A model generated the notes under the pieces. It was given only the letters and a program-made list of their open reading frames with translations, ran no database searches and was not told where the DNA came from. From NCBI RefSeq assembly GCF_018333375.1, contig NZ_BORW01000006.1, positions 62,001 through 126,000 of the forward strand: a stretch of 64,000 nt of DNA. Direction: 5' to 3'. The position numbers were made by a program, and so were the translations under genes. The DNA is from Paenibacillus cookii. GTDB lineage: Bacteria; Bacillota; Bacilli; Paenibacillales; Paenibacillaceae. Positions 25,800 to 35,838 of the stretch are shown in pieces (positions within the stretch are counted from its first letter, which is position 1; the number at the start of each line of letters is the position of its first letter).

Positions 25800-26413
25800 T
25801 CAAAAATCGTTCCTTTATGATCGGACTCGGCAGCGGGCTGCTGGCCGGCGCTCTTCTTTTGCAGCTTATGAACGCAGGAACCGGGGCGAACGTCGTGCCG
25901 CAGGCTTCGGAGGTTGTCAAACCGACAAAAGAGCAGTTGCAGGAACAAGCCGAAGCGTTGGGGCTCAAATTGGTTGAAGCGGACGACAAGCGGATGACCG
26001 AAGAAGAATGGAAGCGGCAGATGATGGACAAAAGCGCGAAACCGCAAGGAAGTCCCGCAAAAGCGCCCGAAGCCGGCAAAAAGGCCGAAGCGCCCAAGAC
26101 GCCCGAAAAACCGGCAGCCCCGGATTCGAAGGCATCCGGCCAGCCTGCCGCCAATGCAGCCGCAGACGGCATAAACAAGCCGAAAACGCCCGAGGCTCCG
26201 CTTATTTCCGTCAAAATCGCCAGCGGAAGCAATTTAACCGATGTCGCCGACAAGCTGAAAAAATCAGGGGTGATTTCGGATGCGGCCGCGTTCGTCGAAA
26301 CGGGCAGGGGACTGAAAATGAGCACGAAAATCCGCTCAGGCACGTACGAATTTGCTAAAGGCGAGGATTTTGACAGCATCATCGCCAAAATTACGACAAA
26401 ACCGCCACGCTGA
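25796..26413 (+). CDS. MltG/YceG-like membrane protein at the end of the fla/che operon
   Basis: The 205-residue product has one N-terminal membrane segment (about residues 7-25), a long Lys/Ala/Pro-rich linker (about 60-130), and a C-terminal domain (about 136-205). That domain resembles the LysM-like subdomain of endolytic transglycosylase MltG: ISVKIASGSNLTDVADKLKK, then SGTYEFAKGEDFDSII. The catalytic half of MltG is absent, so it is unlikely to be a transglycosylase. A peptidoglycan-related or structural role is only inferred. It starts at GTG overlapping the previous stop. The operon terminator overlaps its own stop codon. Confidence 0.75.
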   Translation: MIKNRSFMIGLGSGLLAGALLLQLMNAGTGANVVPQASEVVKPTKEQLQEQAEALGLKLVEADDKRMTEEEWKRQMMDKSAKPQGSPAKAPEAGKKAEAPKTPEKPAAPDSKASGQPAANAAADGINKPKTPEAPLISVKIASGSNLTDVADKLKKSGVISDAAAFVETGRGLKMSTKIRSGTYEFAKGEDFDSIIAKITTKPPR

Positions 26414-26441
26414 CGTGTAAGGCGCAGCCTGACGGTTTTTT
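26397..26441 (+). terminator. Rho-independent terminator of the fla/che operon
   Basis: The stem pairs AAAACCG and GCTG of the left arm (from about 26397) with CAGC and CGGTTTT of the right arm, followed by TTTTTT at 26436-26441. The left arm includes the final codons and stop of the MltG-like gene, so translation to the end would compete with hairpin formation. Confidence 0.75.
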
Positions 26442-26581
26442 GCTGTATCCGGGGGCTAGCGAGCTTGCCGCACCTAACGGTAACCTGCTTTGAAAGGTCG
26501 TTCAAGCGGGGGCTCATAATACGCTAACGGCGCGGCTTTGCAGCACGATTCCCTCCGCGGCGAAAATCCCGCGAATAGGCG

Positions 26582-26610
26582 TTGCATCGGGCATTCACTT
26601 ATGGTATATT
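26582..26610 (+). promoter_or_regulatory. Sigma-A promoter of rpsB
   Basis: TTGCAT at 26582-26587 and TATATT at 26605-26610 are separated by exactly 17 bases. Transcription would start near 26617, giving an approximately 117-base leader for rpsB. The rest of the gap since the terminator holds nothing else I can identify. Confidence 0.8.
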
Positions 26611-26616
26611 AATTGA

Positions 26617-26733
26617 CGGTGTTAAAACACACGCTGTCGGATTTCGTAAAGGGTGCTTTCCTGATGGAAAGTCTTGACGGAAAATGAAAACAGCGGAGGA
26701 CACAAAAAAACCAAATTTAGGAGGTGTGTGAAG
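26617..26733 (+). promoter_or_regulatory. rpsB mRNA leader
   Basis: The inferred leader contains a perfect six-pair hairpin CTTTCC-TGAT-GGAAAG (26656-26671) and a weaker pairing near its 5' end. In several bacteria S2 represses rpsB through its leader; whether this one binds S2 is unknown. The GGAGGTGTGTG site ends just before the ATG. Confidence 0.4.
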
Positions 26734-27432
26734 ATGGCAGTTATTTCCATGAAACAGCTTCTTGAAGCTGGCGTTCACTTCGGTCACCAAACTCGTCGTT
26801 GGAACCCGAAAATGGATAAATATATCTTCACCGAAAGAAACGGTATTTACATTATCGACCTGCAGAAAACTGTGAAAAAGGTCGAGGAAGCTTTTAACTT
26901 CGTTAAGAGCGTCGCTGAAGAGAACGGAACGATTCTGTTCGTCGGCACGAAAAAACAAGCTCAAGACTCCGTGAAAGAAGAAGCGGAACGTTGCGGCATG
27001 TACTACATCAACCAACGTTGGCTCGGCGGAACTTTGACTAACTTCGAAACGATCCAAAAACGTATCAACCGTTTGAAAGAGCTCGAGAAGTGGGAAGAAG
27101 ACGGTACTTTTGCCGTTCTGCCTAAAAAAGAAGTCATCATTCTCCGCAAAGAGAAAGATCGTCTTGAAAAATTCCTGGGCGGGATCAAGAACATGAAAGG
27201 CCTTCCTAGCGCCCTGTTCATCATCGATCCTCGCAAAGAGCGCATCGCTGTTGCCGAAGCCCGCAAATTGGGTATCCCAATCGTTGGCATCGTCGACACG
27301 AACTGCGATCCGGACGAAATCGACTACGTCATTCCTGGTAATGACGACGCGATCCGTGCCGTTAAACTGTTGACTGGCAAAATGGCCGACGCCGTGGTGG
27401 AAGCTCATCAAGGCGAAGAAACAACTGCCTAA
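26734..27432 (+). CDS. rpsB: 30S ribosomal protein S2
   Basis: S2 is a late-assembling protein of the small subunit, needed for S1 or mRNA docking. The 232-residue product has the family start [20 protein letters not shown] and the [12 protein letters not shown] segment, with the coiled-coil insertion in the middle. The ATG at 26734 has a GGAGGTG site; the frame is open further upstream but that part shows no S2 homology. Codon choice is more biased, as expected for a highly expressed gene. tsf follows after a hairpin-rich gap. Confidence 0.98.
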   Translation: MAVISMKQLLEAGVHFGHQTRRWNPKMDKYIFTERNGIYIIDLQKTVKKVEEAFNFVKSVAEENGTILFVGTKKQAQDSVKEEAERCGMYYINQRWLGGTLTNFETIQKRINRLKELEKWEEDGTFAVLPKKEVIILRKEKDRLEKFLGGIKNMKGLPSALFIIDPRKERIAVAEARKLGIPIVGIVDTNCDPDEIDYVIPGNDDAIRAVKLLTGKMADAVVEAHQGEETTA

Positions 27433-27468
27433 GATCAGCAGAAGCAAGCAATTGACATGAATTAAATG

Positions 27469-27513
27469 AAAAGGGTGGTTGGTAGGTGTATAACCTCTCA
27501 CTGCCCTTTTTTT
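27469..27513 (+). terminator. Terminator-like hairpin between rpsB and tsf
   Basis: AAAAGGGTGG and CACTGCCCTTTT arms (with several G-U pairs and an inner AGG/CCT stem) are followed by seven T residues ending at 27513. Because tsf is normally co-transcribed with rpsB, this likely acts as a partial terminator that lowers tsf relative to rpsB. Confidence 0.7.
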
Positions 27514-27515
27514 AA

Positions 27516-27556
27516 GATATAAGGAAGATGGCTTCGGAGAATACTCTTCTTATATC
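27516..27556 (+). promoter_or_regulatory. Second hairpin in the tsf leader
   Basis: GATATAAGGAAGA (27516-27528) pairs with TCTTCTTATATC (27545-27556) apart from one bulged G. It lies immediately after the partial terminator and 27 bases before the tsf ribosome binding site. No T tract follows, so it is probably a stability or processing structure. Confidence 0.6.
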
Positions 27557-27597
27557 GCCCAAAAAACAACGAATTAACTTTTGGAGGGAAAAATCCT

Positions 27598-28248
27598 ATG
27601 GCAGTAAGTGCTAGTGCGGTAAAAGAGCTTCGTGAAAAAACAGGCGCAGGTATGCTGGATTGCAAAAAAGCGCTGGAAGAAGCAAACGGTGACATTACGA
27701 AAGCGGTCGAACTCCTTCGCGAAAAAGGCCTCGCAGCGGCAGCGAACAAAGCGGGCCGCGTAGCGACGGAAGGCGTCGTTGAATCTTACATCCACGGCGG
27801 CGGCCGTATCGGCGTCCTCGTCGAAATCAACTGCGAAACCGACTTCGTCGGCAAAACGGATCAATTCAAAGAGTTTGCGCGCGACATCGCTATGCACATC
27901 GCGGCTTCCAGCCCGCGTTACGTAGCTCGCGAAGAAGTGCCGGCCGAAGAGATCGAAAAGGAAAAAGAGATCCTGAAAGCCCAAGCCCTGAATGAAGGCA
28001 AACCAGAAAAAATCGTTGAAAAAATGGTTGAAGGCCGCATCGGCAAATACTTCGAAGAGTTCTGCCTGTTGGAACAGCCGTTCATTAAAGATCCGGACAA
28101 AACCGTCGCTACGCTGCTGAAAGAAAAAATCAGCACGATCGGCGAAAACATCTCGATCCGCCGCTTCGTTCGTTACGAGCTGGGTGAAGGCATGGAGAAA
28201 AAAGTGGATAACTTCGTTGAAGAAGTTATGGCGCAAGTTAAAAACTAA
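27598..28248 (+). CDS. tsf: Translation elongation factor Ts
   Basis: EF-Ts is the nucleotide-exchange factor that recycles EF-Tu-GDP. The 216-residue product begins with the UBA-like domain motif [19 protein letters not shown] and contains the core segment [20 protein letters not shown], then [11 protein letters not shown], both diagnostic. It is shorter than E. coli EF-Ts and matches the compact Firmicute form (one reduced core subdomain). The ATG is behind TTGGAGGGAAAA. A strong terminator follows the stop. Confidence 0.98.
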   Translation: MAVSASAVKELREKTGAGMLDCKKALEEANGDITKAVELLREKGLAAAANKAGRVATEGVVESYIHGGGRIGVLVEINCETDFVGKTDQFKEFARDIAMHIAASSPRYVAREEVPAEEIEKEKEILKAQALNEGKPEKIVEKMVEGRIGKYFEEFCLLEQPFIKDPDKTVATLLKEKISTIGENISIRRFVRYELGEGMEKKVDNFVEEVMAQVKN

Positions 28249-28283
28249 GCAAGTAACATGCGCGGTTGACGCGCCTTTGATGA

Positions 28284-29272
<989 letters not shown>

Positions 29273-29273
<1 letters not shown>

Positions 29274-29827
29274 TGCCTCAAACAGTAAAAAAACATGCGG
29301 AAGACCGCATGGAAAAGGCGATCTCCGCTTTGAAAAGAGATTTGGCGACGCTGCGCGCGGGACGCGCCGCTCCGGCCCTTCTGGACCGGGTACAGGTTGA
29401 ATACTACGGAACGATGACTCCGCTGAACCAGTTGGCCAACATCAACACGCCGGATTCCCGGACGTTGTTGATCCAGCCGTGGGATAAGTCCTCGCTGGCC
29501 GACATCGAAAGAGCCATCCTGAAATCCGATCTCGGGCTGACGCCTGCGAACGACGGGAACACGATTCGTTTGGTCATTCCTCCGCTGACGGAAGAACGCC
29601 GCATGGAACTGGTGAAAATGACCAAAAAATTCGGCGAAGAAGCGAAGGTGGCCATCCGCAATATCCGCCGCGATGCGAACGACGACATCAAAAAAATGGA
29701 AAAAACCGATATATCTGAAGATGAATCCCGCCGTCACCAGGATGACATCCAGAAAACGACGGATAAATTTATCGCGGAAGTCGACAAAGTGCTCGTAGCT
29801 AAAGAAAAAGAGATCATGGAAGTATAA
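29273..29827 (+). CDS. frr: Ribosome recycling factor
   Basis: RRF, with EF-G, splits post-termination ribosomes. The 184-residue protein shows the characteristic three-helix-bundle sequence: [23 protein letters not shown] near the N terminus, the domain II stretch [18 protein letters not shown], and the C-terminal [13 protein letters not shown] helix. It overlaps pyrH by one base and is followed by a clear terminator. No unusual features are present. Confidence 0.98.
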
Positions 29828-29828
29828 G

Positions 29829-29873
29829 AGACTTTCGGCCCCTCCTTTTATGGTGGGGTTTATGTCTTTTTTT
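29829..29873 (+). terminator. Terminator after frr
   Basis: CCCCTCC pairs with GGTGGGG (one T-T mismatch), with outer AGAC/GTCT pairing, and is followed by seven T residues. It separates pyrH-frr from uppS, whose ribosome binding site GAGGAACTAGA follows 16 bases later. Confidence 0.75.
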
Positions 29874-29899
29874 GCAGAAACCCGCATGGAGGAACTAGA

Positions 29900-30667
29900 A
29901 TGATCAAACGAGTTCGATCGTGGTGGACACGGGAATCCAAAGTACAGTCGTCGGAACGATCAATAGACAATGTTCCTGAACATGTCGCCATCATCATGGA
30001 CGGTAACGGACGCTGGGCGAAACGCCAAGGGCTTCCGCGTATCATCGGGCATCAAAACGGGATGAAAGCCGTCAAACGGACGACGATTGCAGCGGATAAG
30101 CTGGGGATCAAATATTTGACGCTGTATGCCTTTTCGACGGAAAATTGGAAACGTCCGAAGGACGAGGTTGATTTTCTGATGCGCTTGCCGCAGGAATTCC
30201 TGGCACTCGAGCTGGATGAATTGGTGGAAAAAAACGTGCAGGTCCGGATGATGGGCGACCGCGAAGGACTGCCGTCCTACACCATCAGCGCCATGGAAGA
30301 AGCCGTCCGCCGCACCGAAGGCAATGACGGGCTGGTGCTGAACTTCGCGCTCAATTACGGCAGCCGGAAGGAAATTACCGACTGCATGCGCGAATTGGCG
30401 CGGAAAATCGAAGCTGGTGCGCTGAATCCGGAAGACATTACGCCGGAATTGGTGGATCGGCATTTGCTTTCCAGCGGGCTGCCCGATCCGGATTTAATCA
30501 TCCGTACCAGCGGGGAGATGCGGATCAGCAACTTTATGCTCTGGCAAATGGCATATAGCGAAATGTGGTTCACCGATATCTATTGGCCTGATTTCAATGA
30601 ACATTATTTATACGAAGCTGTTGCCGAGTATTCGCGCAGAACGCGGAGATACGGCGGCTTGACTTAA
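29900..30667 (+). CDS. uppS: Undecaprenyl diphosphate synthase (isoprenyl transferase)
   Basis: UppS condenses isopentenyl diphosphate onto farnesyl diphosphate to make the C55 lipid carrier for wall synthesis. The 255-residue cis-prenyltransferase has the catalytic Asp34 in IIMDGNGRWAK, then YLTLYAFSTENWKRP, and the C-terminal LPDPDLIIRTSGEMRISNF block. Family-specific FTDIYWPDF follows. The start ATG has GAGGAAC upstream. It leads a membrane-precursor cluster with cdsA, dxr and rseP. Confidence 0.97.
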   Translation: MIKRVRSWWTRESKVQSSERSIDNVPEHVAIIMDGNGRWAKRQGLPRIIGHQNGMKAVKRTTIAADKLGIKYLTLYAFSTENWKRPKDEVDFLMRLPQEFLALELDELVEKNVQVRMMGDREGLPSYTISAMEEAVRRTEGNDGLVLNFALNYGSRKEITDCMRELARKIEAGALNPEDITPELVDRHLLSSGLPDPDLIIRTSGEMRISNFMLWQMAYSEMWFTDIYWPDFNEHYLYEAVAEYSRRTRRYGGLT

Positions 30668-30690
30668 GCCATATGGAGGGTGGATTATCG

Positions 30691-31491
30691 TTGAAACAAC
30701 GACTGATTACCGGAATCATTGCTGGAGTTGTCTTTTTGGGATTATGCCTGATCGGGGGGCTGCCGTACCATCTGATCGTGCTGGCGATGGCCATGATCGG
30801 ATATTATGAATTCGTGCGCATGACCAAGGTTTCTCCTTTTGGCGGTACGGCATGGCTGGGATATCTGGGCGTGCTTTTGTTCGTTTTTCCGTGGAAACCG
30901 CTTGGCATCGATTTTCCGCTGTCATGGGATCACTTCATTTGGCTGCTTTTGTTCCTGTTCATGCTGGTCACGGTCATAACGAAAAATAAAATCGCAATAC
31001 AACAGGCGGCCATGCTGTTTCTGGGCGCGGTATACATCGGGGTCGGATTTTCCTATATCGCCGGCTCCCGGGGCGCGCCGGACGGGCATGGACTGTTTTG
31101 GACGTTCCTGCTGCTCGTTTCGATTTGGGCGAGCGATGCAGGAGCTTATTTCGTCGGGAAATGGATCGGCAAAAACAAGCTTTGGCCGGCCATCAGCCCG
31201 AACAAAACGATTGAAGGAGCTCTCGGCGGCGTCGTCATTTCCATGATCGCGGCTGCGGCGTTTTCCCTCTTTTCCGGGGGGATCCTGACGTTCGGACGCG
31301 CCGTGGCGATCGGACTGGCCTGCGCCGTGACGGGACAACTGGGCGATCTGATTCAATCCGCTTATAAGCGCGTATACGGCATCAAAGATTCCGGCACTCT
31401 GCTGCCGGGGCACGGAGGCATTTTGGACCGCTGCGACAGCTGGATTATCGTCTTTCCGTTCGTACATATCGTGATGCTGATGCCTTATTAA
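30691..31491 (+). CDS. cdsA: Phosphatidate cytidylyltransferase (CDP-diglyceride synthase)
   Basis: CdsA makes CDP-diacylglycerol from phosphatidic acid and CTP, the precursor of all anionic phospholipids. The 266-residue product is an integral membrane protein with about seven helices and carries the family signature near its C terminus: [13 protein letters not shown] followed by [16 protein letters not shown] place the start at TTG 30691, eight bases after GGAGGGTGG; the ATG at 30673 lies before that site. dxr follows after 19 bases. Confidence 0.96.
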   Translation: MKQRLITGIIAGVVFLGLCLIGGLPYHLIVLAMAMIGYYEFVRMTKVSPFGGTAWLGYLGVLLFVFPWKPLGIDFPLSWDHFIWLLLFLFMLVTVITKNKIAIQQAAMLFLGAVYIGVGFSYIAGSRGAPDGHGLFWTFLLLVSIWASDAGAYFVGKWIGKNKLWPAISPNKTIEGALGGVVISMIAAAAFSLFSGGILTFGRAVAIGLACAVTGQLGDLIQSAYKRVYGIKDSGTLLPGHGGILDRCDSWIIVFPFVHIVMLMPY

Positions 31492-31510
31492 AACGAGAGA
31501 AGGTTTCGAT

Positions 31511-32650
31511 ATGAAAAAAATTAGCGTGCTCGGCTCCACGGGCTCGATTGGAACGCAGACGCTGGATGTGGCGGCAAAGCATTCGGAGCATTTTCAAATC
31601 GAAGGTTTGGCCGCGGGAGGGAACATCGCCCTTCTGCTGGAGCAGGCGCGGCGATTCAAACCGCGGAAAGTTTCGGTGGCTACGCGCGAGCTTGCCGAAC
31701 AAATCAAAGCCGAGGTTCCGGCCGGCACGGAAGTGTTTTACGGGGACCACGGGCTGATCGAAATCGCCGCCGGGACCGATGCCGATATCGTGGTCACGGC
31801 CGTCATGGGGAGCCTGGGGCTCCCTTCGACGCTTGCGGCGATCGAAGCCGGAAAAACGATCGGGCTGGCCAATAAGGAAACGCTGGTGACGGCCGGCCAT
31901 ATCGTGACGGCGCGCGCACGGGAAAAAGGCGTGAAGCTGCTCCCGATCGACAGCGAGCATTCCGCCATTTTCCAATGCTTGAACGGGGAAAACCTCAAGG
32001 ATTTGGCATCCATTACGCTGACGGCTTCCGGCGGTTCTTTCCGGGACCGGACGCGCGATGAGCTGAAACACGTGACGGTGGAGGATGCGCTTAAGCATCC
32101 GAATTGGTCGATGGGGGCCAAAATTACGATCGATTCGGCGACGATGGTCAACAAAGGGCTGGAAGTGATCGAGGCGCACTGGCTGTTTGGCTTGCCCTAC
32201 GAGCAAATCAACGTGCTTCTGCATCCCGAAAGCATCATCCATTCCTTTGTGGAGTTTCGCGATACCAGCATCATTGCCCAGCTCGGCAATCCGGACATGA
32301 GGGTTCCGATCCAGTATGCCCTTACGTACCCGGAGCGGTGGGAATCGCCGTCGCGCCCGCTCTCGCTGGCCGAGGTCGGCAAACTTCAATTCCGCGAAAT
32401 GGACTTTGAACGCTTCCCTTGTTTAAGACTGGCATATGAATGTGGTAAAATGGGTGGTACAGCCACAACCGCATTTAATGCCGCCAACGAGGTGGCGGTT
32501 GCGCGGTTTTTGCGCAAAGAGATTTCATTTTTGCAAATTGAGGATATCATCGAAAGAGTGCTTGATCGGCATCACAACATTCCAGAACCAGAGCTTGCGG
32601 AAATCGAAGCGTGCGACAAGCGTACCCGGGAGGCTGCAGCCAAGCTCTGA
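31511..32650 (+). CDS. dxr: 1-deoxy-D-xylulose-5-phosphate reductoisomerase
   Basis: Dxr converts DXP to methylerythritol phosphate, the first committed step of the non-mevalonate isoprenoid route that feeds UppS. The 379-residue product has the NADPH-binding [13 protein letters not shown] at the N terminus, the metal and substrate segment [15 protein letters not shown], and [18 protein letters not shown]. The C-terminal domain includes [11 protein letters not shown]. Length is normal for the family. The following 268-base gap holds a possible promoter for rseP. Confidence 0.97.
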   Translation: MKKISVLGSTGSIGTQTLDVAAKHSEHFQIEGLAAGGNIALLLEQARRFKPRKVSVATRELAEQIKAEVPAGTEVFYGDHGLIEIAAGTDADIVVTAVMGSLGLPSTLAAIEAGKTIGLANKETLVTAGHIVTARAREKGVKLLPIDSEHSAIFQCLNGENLKDLASITLTASGGSFRDRTRDELKHVTVEDALKHPNWSMGAKITIDSATMVNKGLEVIEAHWLFGLPYEQINVLLHPESIIHSFVEFRDTSIIAQLGNPDMRVPIQYALTYPERWESPSRPLSLAEVGKLQFREMDFERFPCLRLAYECGKMGGTATTAFNAANEVAVARFLRKEISFLQIEDIIERVLDRHHNIPEPELAEIEACDKRTREAAAKL

Positions 32651-32727
32651 CATTTGGGGAACGCGGGCAAAAACCGCAAGAATCCACTCTTCTCCCTTAT
32701 CTAAAAAATGGCTCAAAAGTGATTCTC

Positions 32728-32755
32728 TTGTGCGGGTCCGGAGAATAATGATAAT
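32728..32755 (+). promoter_or_regulatory. Candidate promoter upstream of rseP
   Basis: TTGTGC (32728-32733) and GATAAT (32750-32755) are 16 bases apart, a plausible sigma-A pair. The downstream leader includes a GGCCG-GAA-CGGCC hairpin (32808-32820). The rest of the dxr-rseP gap shows no gene I can support. Confidence 0.45.
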
Positions 32756-32918
32756 CTATATAGACTGAATCGAGACGAGCCTTAGCGGCGAGGCTGCAGG
32801 GCAGAAAGGCCGGAACGGCCGGTTACGGACCATCATTCATTCTATGGGGGGCGGCATGGCTTGCCGGTCCGCGGATTATGAAGCTTCGGTCTCAGACAAT
32901 AAAGGGGGATGCGACGAA

Positions 32919-34190
32919 TTGGAAATGGTGCAGGTAGTTTTTTTGACGGTGCTCATGTTTTTCGTCATTGTCACCGTGCACGAGTGGGGGCATTATTATT
33001 TCGCCAAACGTGCAGGCATACTGGTTCGGGAGTTTGCGATCGGTTTCGGTCCGAAACTGTTTTCTTATAAACGGGGGGAAACCCAATTTACGCTTCGTTT
33101 GCTTCCGTTCGGCGGATATGCCCGGATGGCGGGCGAAGATCCGGAGCTCGTGGAGATCCACCCGGGACAAACGGTTGCCGTGCGGGTCAAGGACGGGGAA
33201 GTGAAAAAGATTTATCTGGATCAGCTGGATAACCGCAAAAACGTCATCCGCGGCGAAGTGGAGTTCATCGACTTGACCGACAGCCTGAAAATCCGCCTGA
33301 ACGTGGATGGAGAAATCCAGCAATTTCCGGTCCATCCGCAGACGATGCTCGTCGCCAAGTCCCAGGAAACGCAAATCGCCCCAAGGGACCGGCAGTTCGC
33401 GAGCAAAACGGTCGGGCAGCGGGCGATGTCCATCTTTGCCGGACCGCTGATGAACTTTATCCTGGCTTTTATCTTGTTCGGAGTCCATCTTCAAATGGCG
33501 GGCATTCCGGTCGAAAATCCGACGTACATCGTGATCGGGGACGTTTCGAAGGGAATGCCGGCGGATGAAGCCCATTTGAAAAAAGGCGACATCGTCGAAA
33601 CGATCGACGGCGTCAGCATCGGCACGGATTATGAGAAGATGATCGATATGACGGCCAAGTCCGAGGGCAAGCCGATGAAGTGGACCATCCGCCGCGGCGA
33701 CGAGGTGTTCAATGTGACGCTGACCCCTCGGGCGATGGAAGGGCAAGAGGGCGGAAAAATCGGCATCACGCCCGCACTCCCTACGCGCAAGGCCGGCATC
33801 GGAGAGACCTTTACCGGAGCAGGTTCCGCCATGGTTAATGGGACCAAAATCATTTTCCAGGGTTTCGGCAAGTTGATCAAACAGTTCAATATGAACGATA
33901 TCAGCGGACCGGTAGGGACCTTTGAGATAACGGGCCAGATTGCCAAGCAAGGAATCGCCCAGCTCACGCAATGGGCTGCGATATTGAGTTTGTATCTGGG
34001 GATTTTCAACCTGCTGCCGATTCCGGCCATGGACGGAAGCCGTCTCGTGTTTCTTGGCGTGGAAGCCGTCCGCGGGAAGCCGATCGATCCGAGCCGGGAA
34101 GGCATGGTGCATTTCGTCGGATTTGCGATGCTGTTCCTGTTAATGATTGTTGTAACTTATAATGACATCTTGCGTTTAATCAACGGATAA
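32919..34190 (+). CDS. rseP: RIP metalloprotease RseP/RasP (site-2 protease)
   Basis: This intramembrane zinc protease cleaves anti-sigma factors and leftover signal peptides. The product of about 423 residues has the HEWGH zinc motif at residues 21-25 in the first membrane helix, a PDZ domain in the middle (including VSKGMPADEAHLKKGDIVETI), and the C-terminal NLLPIPAMDGSR third zinc ligand. I chose TTG 32919, eight bases after AGGGGG; an upstream in-frame ATG extends into sequence without similarity. proS follows as in B. subtilis (rasP-proS-polC). Confidence 0.96.
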   Translation: MEMVQVVFLTVLMFFVIVTVHEWGHYYFAKRAGILVREFAIGFGPKLFSYKRGETQFTLRLLPFGGYARMAGEDPELVEIHPGQTVAVRVKDGEVKKIYLDQLDNRKNVIRGEVEFIDLTDSLKIRLNVDGEIQQFPVHPQTMLVAKSQETQIAPRDRQFASKTVGQRAMSIFAGPLMNFILAFILFGVHLQMAGIPVENPTYIVIGDVSKGMPADEAHLKKGDIVETIDGVSIGTDYEKMIDMTAKSEGKPMKWTIRRGDEVFNVTLTPRAMEGQEGGKIGITPALPTRKAGIGETFTGAGSAMVNGTKIIFQGFGKLIKQFNMNDISGPVGTFEITGQIAKQGIAQLTQWAAILSLYLGIFNLLPIPAMDGSRLVFLGVEAVRGKPIDPSREGMVHFVGFAMLFLLMIVVTYNDILRLING

Positions 34191-34221
34191 TTGACGATAC
34201 ATTGGGAGGAAGTCCATTTTT

Positions 34222-35670
34222 ATGTCAAACGATAAACAATTTGTGACCGAGATAACGCCGCAGGGGGAAGACTTCTCGCGCTGGTACATCGACGTGATTA
34301 AAAAAGCGGATCTTATGGATTACTCGCCTGTGCGCGGATGCATCGTGTTCCGCCCGGACGGTTACGAAATTTGGGAGCATATCCAACAAGAGATGGACCG
34401 GCGTTTCAAAGAAACGGGCCACCGCAACGCCTATTTCCCGCTGTTCATTCCGGAGAGCTTTTTCCAAAAAGAAAAAGAGCATGTCGAGGGTTTTAACCCG
34501 GAACTGCCTTGGGTAACCGAAGCCGGCGGCGACAAGCTCGAGGAGCGGCTGGCGATCCGCCCGACCTCCGAAACGATGTTTGGCCACATGTATTCGAAAT
34601 GGATTCAATCCTATCGCGACCTGCCCGTGCTGATCAACCAGTGGGCCAACGTGGTCAGATGGGAAAAACGCACGCTGCCTTTCTTGCGCACGAGCGAGTT
34701 TTTGTGGCAGGAAGGCCATACCGCCCATGAGACGGAAGAAGAAGCGCGCGAGGAAACGATGAAAATGCTCGAAGTATACCGCAGCTTCGTGGAGGAATTT
34801 TTGGCGATTCCGGTCATCACCGGCCAAAAAACGCCGTCCGAGAAATTTGCGGGCGCGGTCGATACGTTCTCCATCGAAGCGATGATGAAGGACGGACGCG
34901 CCGTGCAGGCGGGAACGTCGCATTATCTTGGAACGAACTTCGCGGTTGCTTTCGATATTCAATATTTGAGCCGCGAAAACAAACAGGAATACGTGCACAC
35001 CACCTCTTGGGGGACGAGCACGCGCCTGATCGGTTCGATGATCATGGTGCACGGGGATGACCGGGGACTTGCGCTGCCGCCGAAAGTGGCTCCGACCCAG
35101 GTCATCATGATTCCGATCGGCCCGCCGAAGACGTGGGAAGCCGTCGTGGGACGCACGGACGAGCTGTTCGCCGAGTTGAAGAAAGCCGGCATTCGCGTGC
35201 GCGTCGATGACCGCAACGACGTTCGCCCGGGCTGGAAATTCAACGAGTATGAAATGCGCGGGGTGCCGGTGCGGCTCGAAATCGGTCCGCGCGACATGGA
35301 AAACGGCGTCTGCGTGCTTGTGTCGCGGATTAGCGGCGAGAAAAAAGTGGTTCAGCAGGCCAACCTCGTGGAAGAGGTTCAAGCGATGCTGGATCAGGTG
35401 CAGCGCGAAATGTTCGAACGAGCCAAGCAGTTCATGGACGACCATTTTTATTCCGTGAACACGCTGGATGAAATGAAGGCGAGCATGGAAGAAAAACGCG
35501 GGTTTACGCTGGCCGGCTGGTGCGGATCGGAAGCATGCGAAAGCAAGGTGAAGGAAGAAACCGGCGCGACAAGCCGGAACATTCCTTTTAACCCTTCCGA
35601 AGAAAAGCATGCCTGCCTCGTTTGCGGACAACCGGCCAAACATACGGTCGTTTTTGCCAGAGCTTATTAA
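34222..35670 (+). CDS. proS: Prolyl-tRNA synthetase, short archaeal/eukaryotic type
   Basis: This class II synthetase charges tRNA-Pro. The 482-residue product lacks the editing INS insertion expected in the roughly 565-residue bacterial ProRS. It instead has the ProS-type-3 layout: motif 2 VVRWEKRTLPFLRTSEFLWQ, motif 3 TSTRLIGSMIMVHGDDRGLA, an anticodon-binding domain and a C-terminal zinc-binding-like domain (CGSEACESKV, CLVCG). It occupies the place of the bacterial-type gene between rseP and polC. That suggests replacement in situ. The start ATG has GGGAGGAAG. Confidence 0.96.
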   Translation: MSNDKQFVTEITPQGEDFSRWYIDVIKKADLMDYSPVRGCIVFRPDGYEIWEHIQQEMDRRFKETGHRNAYFPLFIPESFFQKEKEHVEGFNPELPWVTEAGGDKLEERLAIRPTSETMFGHMYSKWIQSYRDLPVLINQWANVVRWEKRTLPFLRTSEFLWQEGHTAHETEEEAREETMKMLEVYRSFVEEFLAIPVITGQKTPSEKFAGAVDTFSIEAMMKDGRAVQAGTSHYLGTNFAVAFDIQYLSRENKQEYVHTTSWGTSTRLIGSMIMVHGDDRGLALPPKVAPTQVIMIPIGPPKTWEAVVGRTDELFAELKKAGIRVRVDDRNDVRPGWKFNEYEMRGVPVRLEIGPRDMENGVCVLVSRISGEKKVVQQANLVEEVQAMLDQVQREMFERAKQFMDDHFYSVNTLDEMKASMEEKRGFTLAGWCGSEACESKVKEETGATSRNIPFNPSEEKHACLVCGQPAKHTVVFARAY

Positions 35671-35838
35671 GCCGGTGTCATGTGCTTTGCCGCCCGAGCC
35701 GGCGGCGGAGCGGTTGTTTCAGGAATAGACGTTGAGGAGCTTCTGCCCAGAAATCGGTCCGGTGTTCGCGAACCCGGTTGATATGACTGGATTCAGAAGC
35801 TTTTCATTTTTAGCAGTGGAGCAAGGGGGAAGAGAGCA
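35671..35838 (+). other. proS-polC intergenic region
   Basis: This 168-base gap holds a short GCCGCC/GGCGGC hairpin (35689-35706) without a following T tract, so it is not a clear terminator. I see no good promoter. The polC ribosome binding site AAGGGGGAAGAG is at its end. Confidence 0.5.

Noticed and set aside
32651..32918. T-box or other riboswitch upstream of rseP/proS
   Set aside because: I see no T-box sequence, specifier loop or terminator/antiterminator pair in this gap.
35671..35720. Terminator after proS
   Set aside because: A GCCGCC/GGCGGC hairpin is present but no T run follows.
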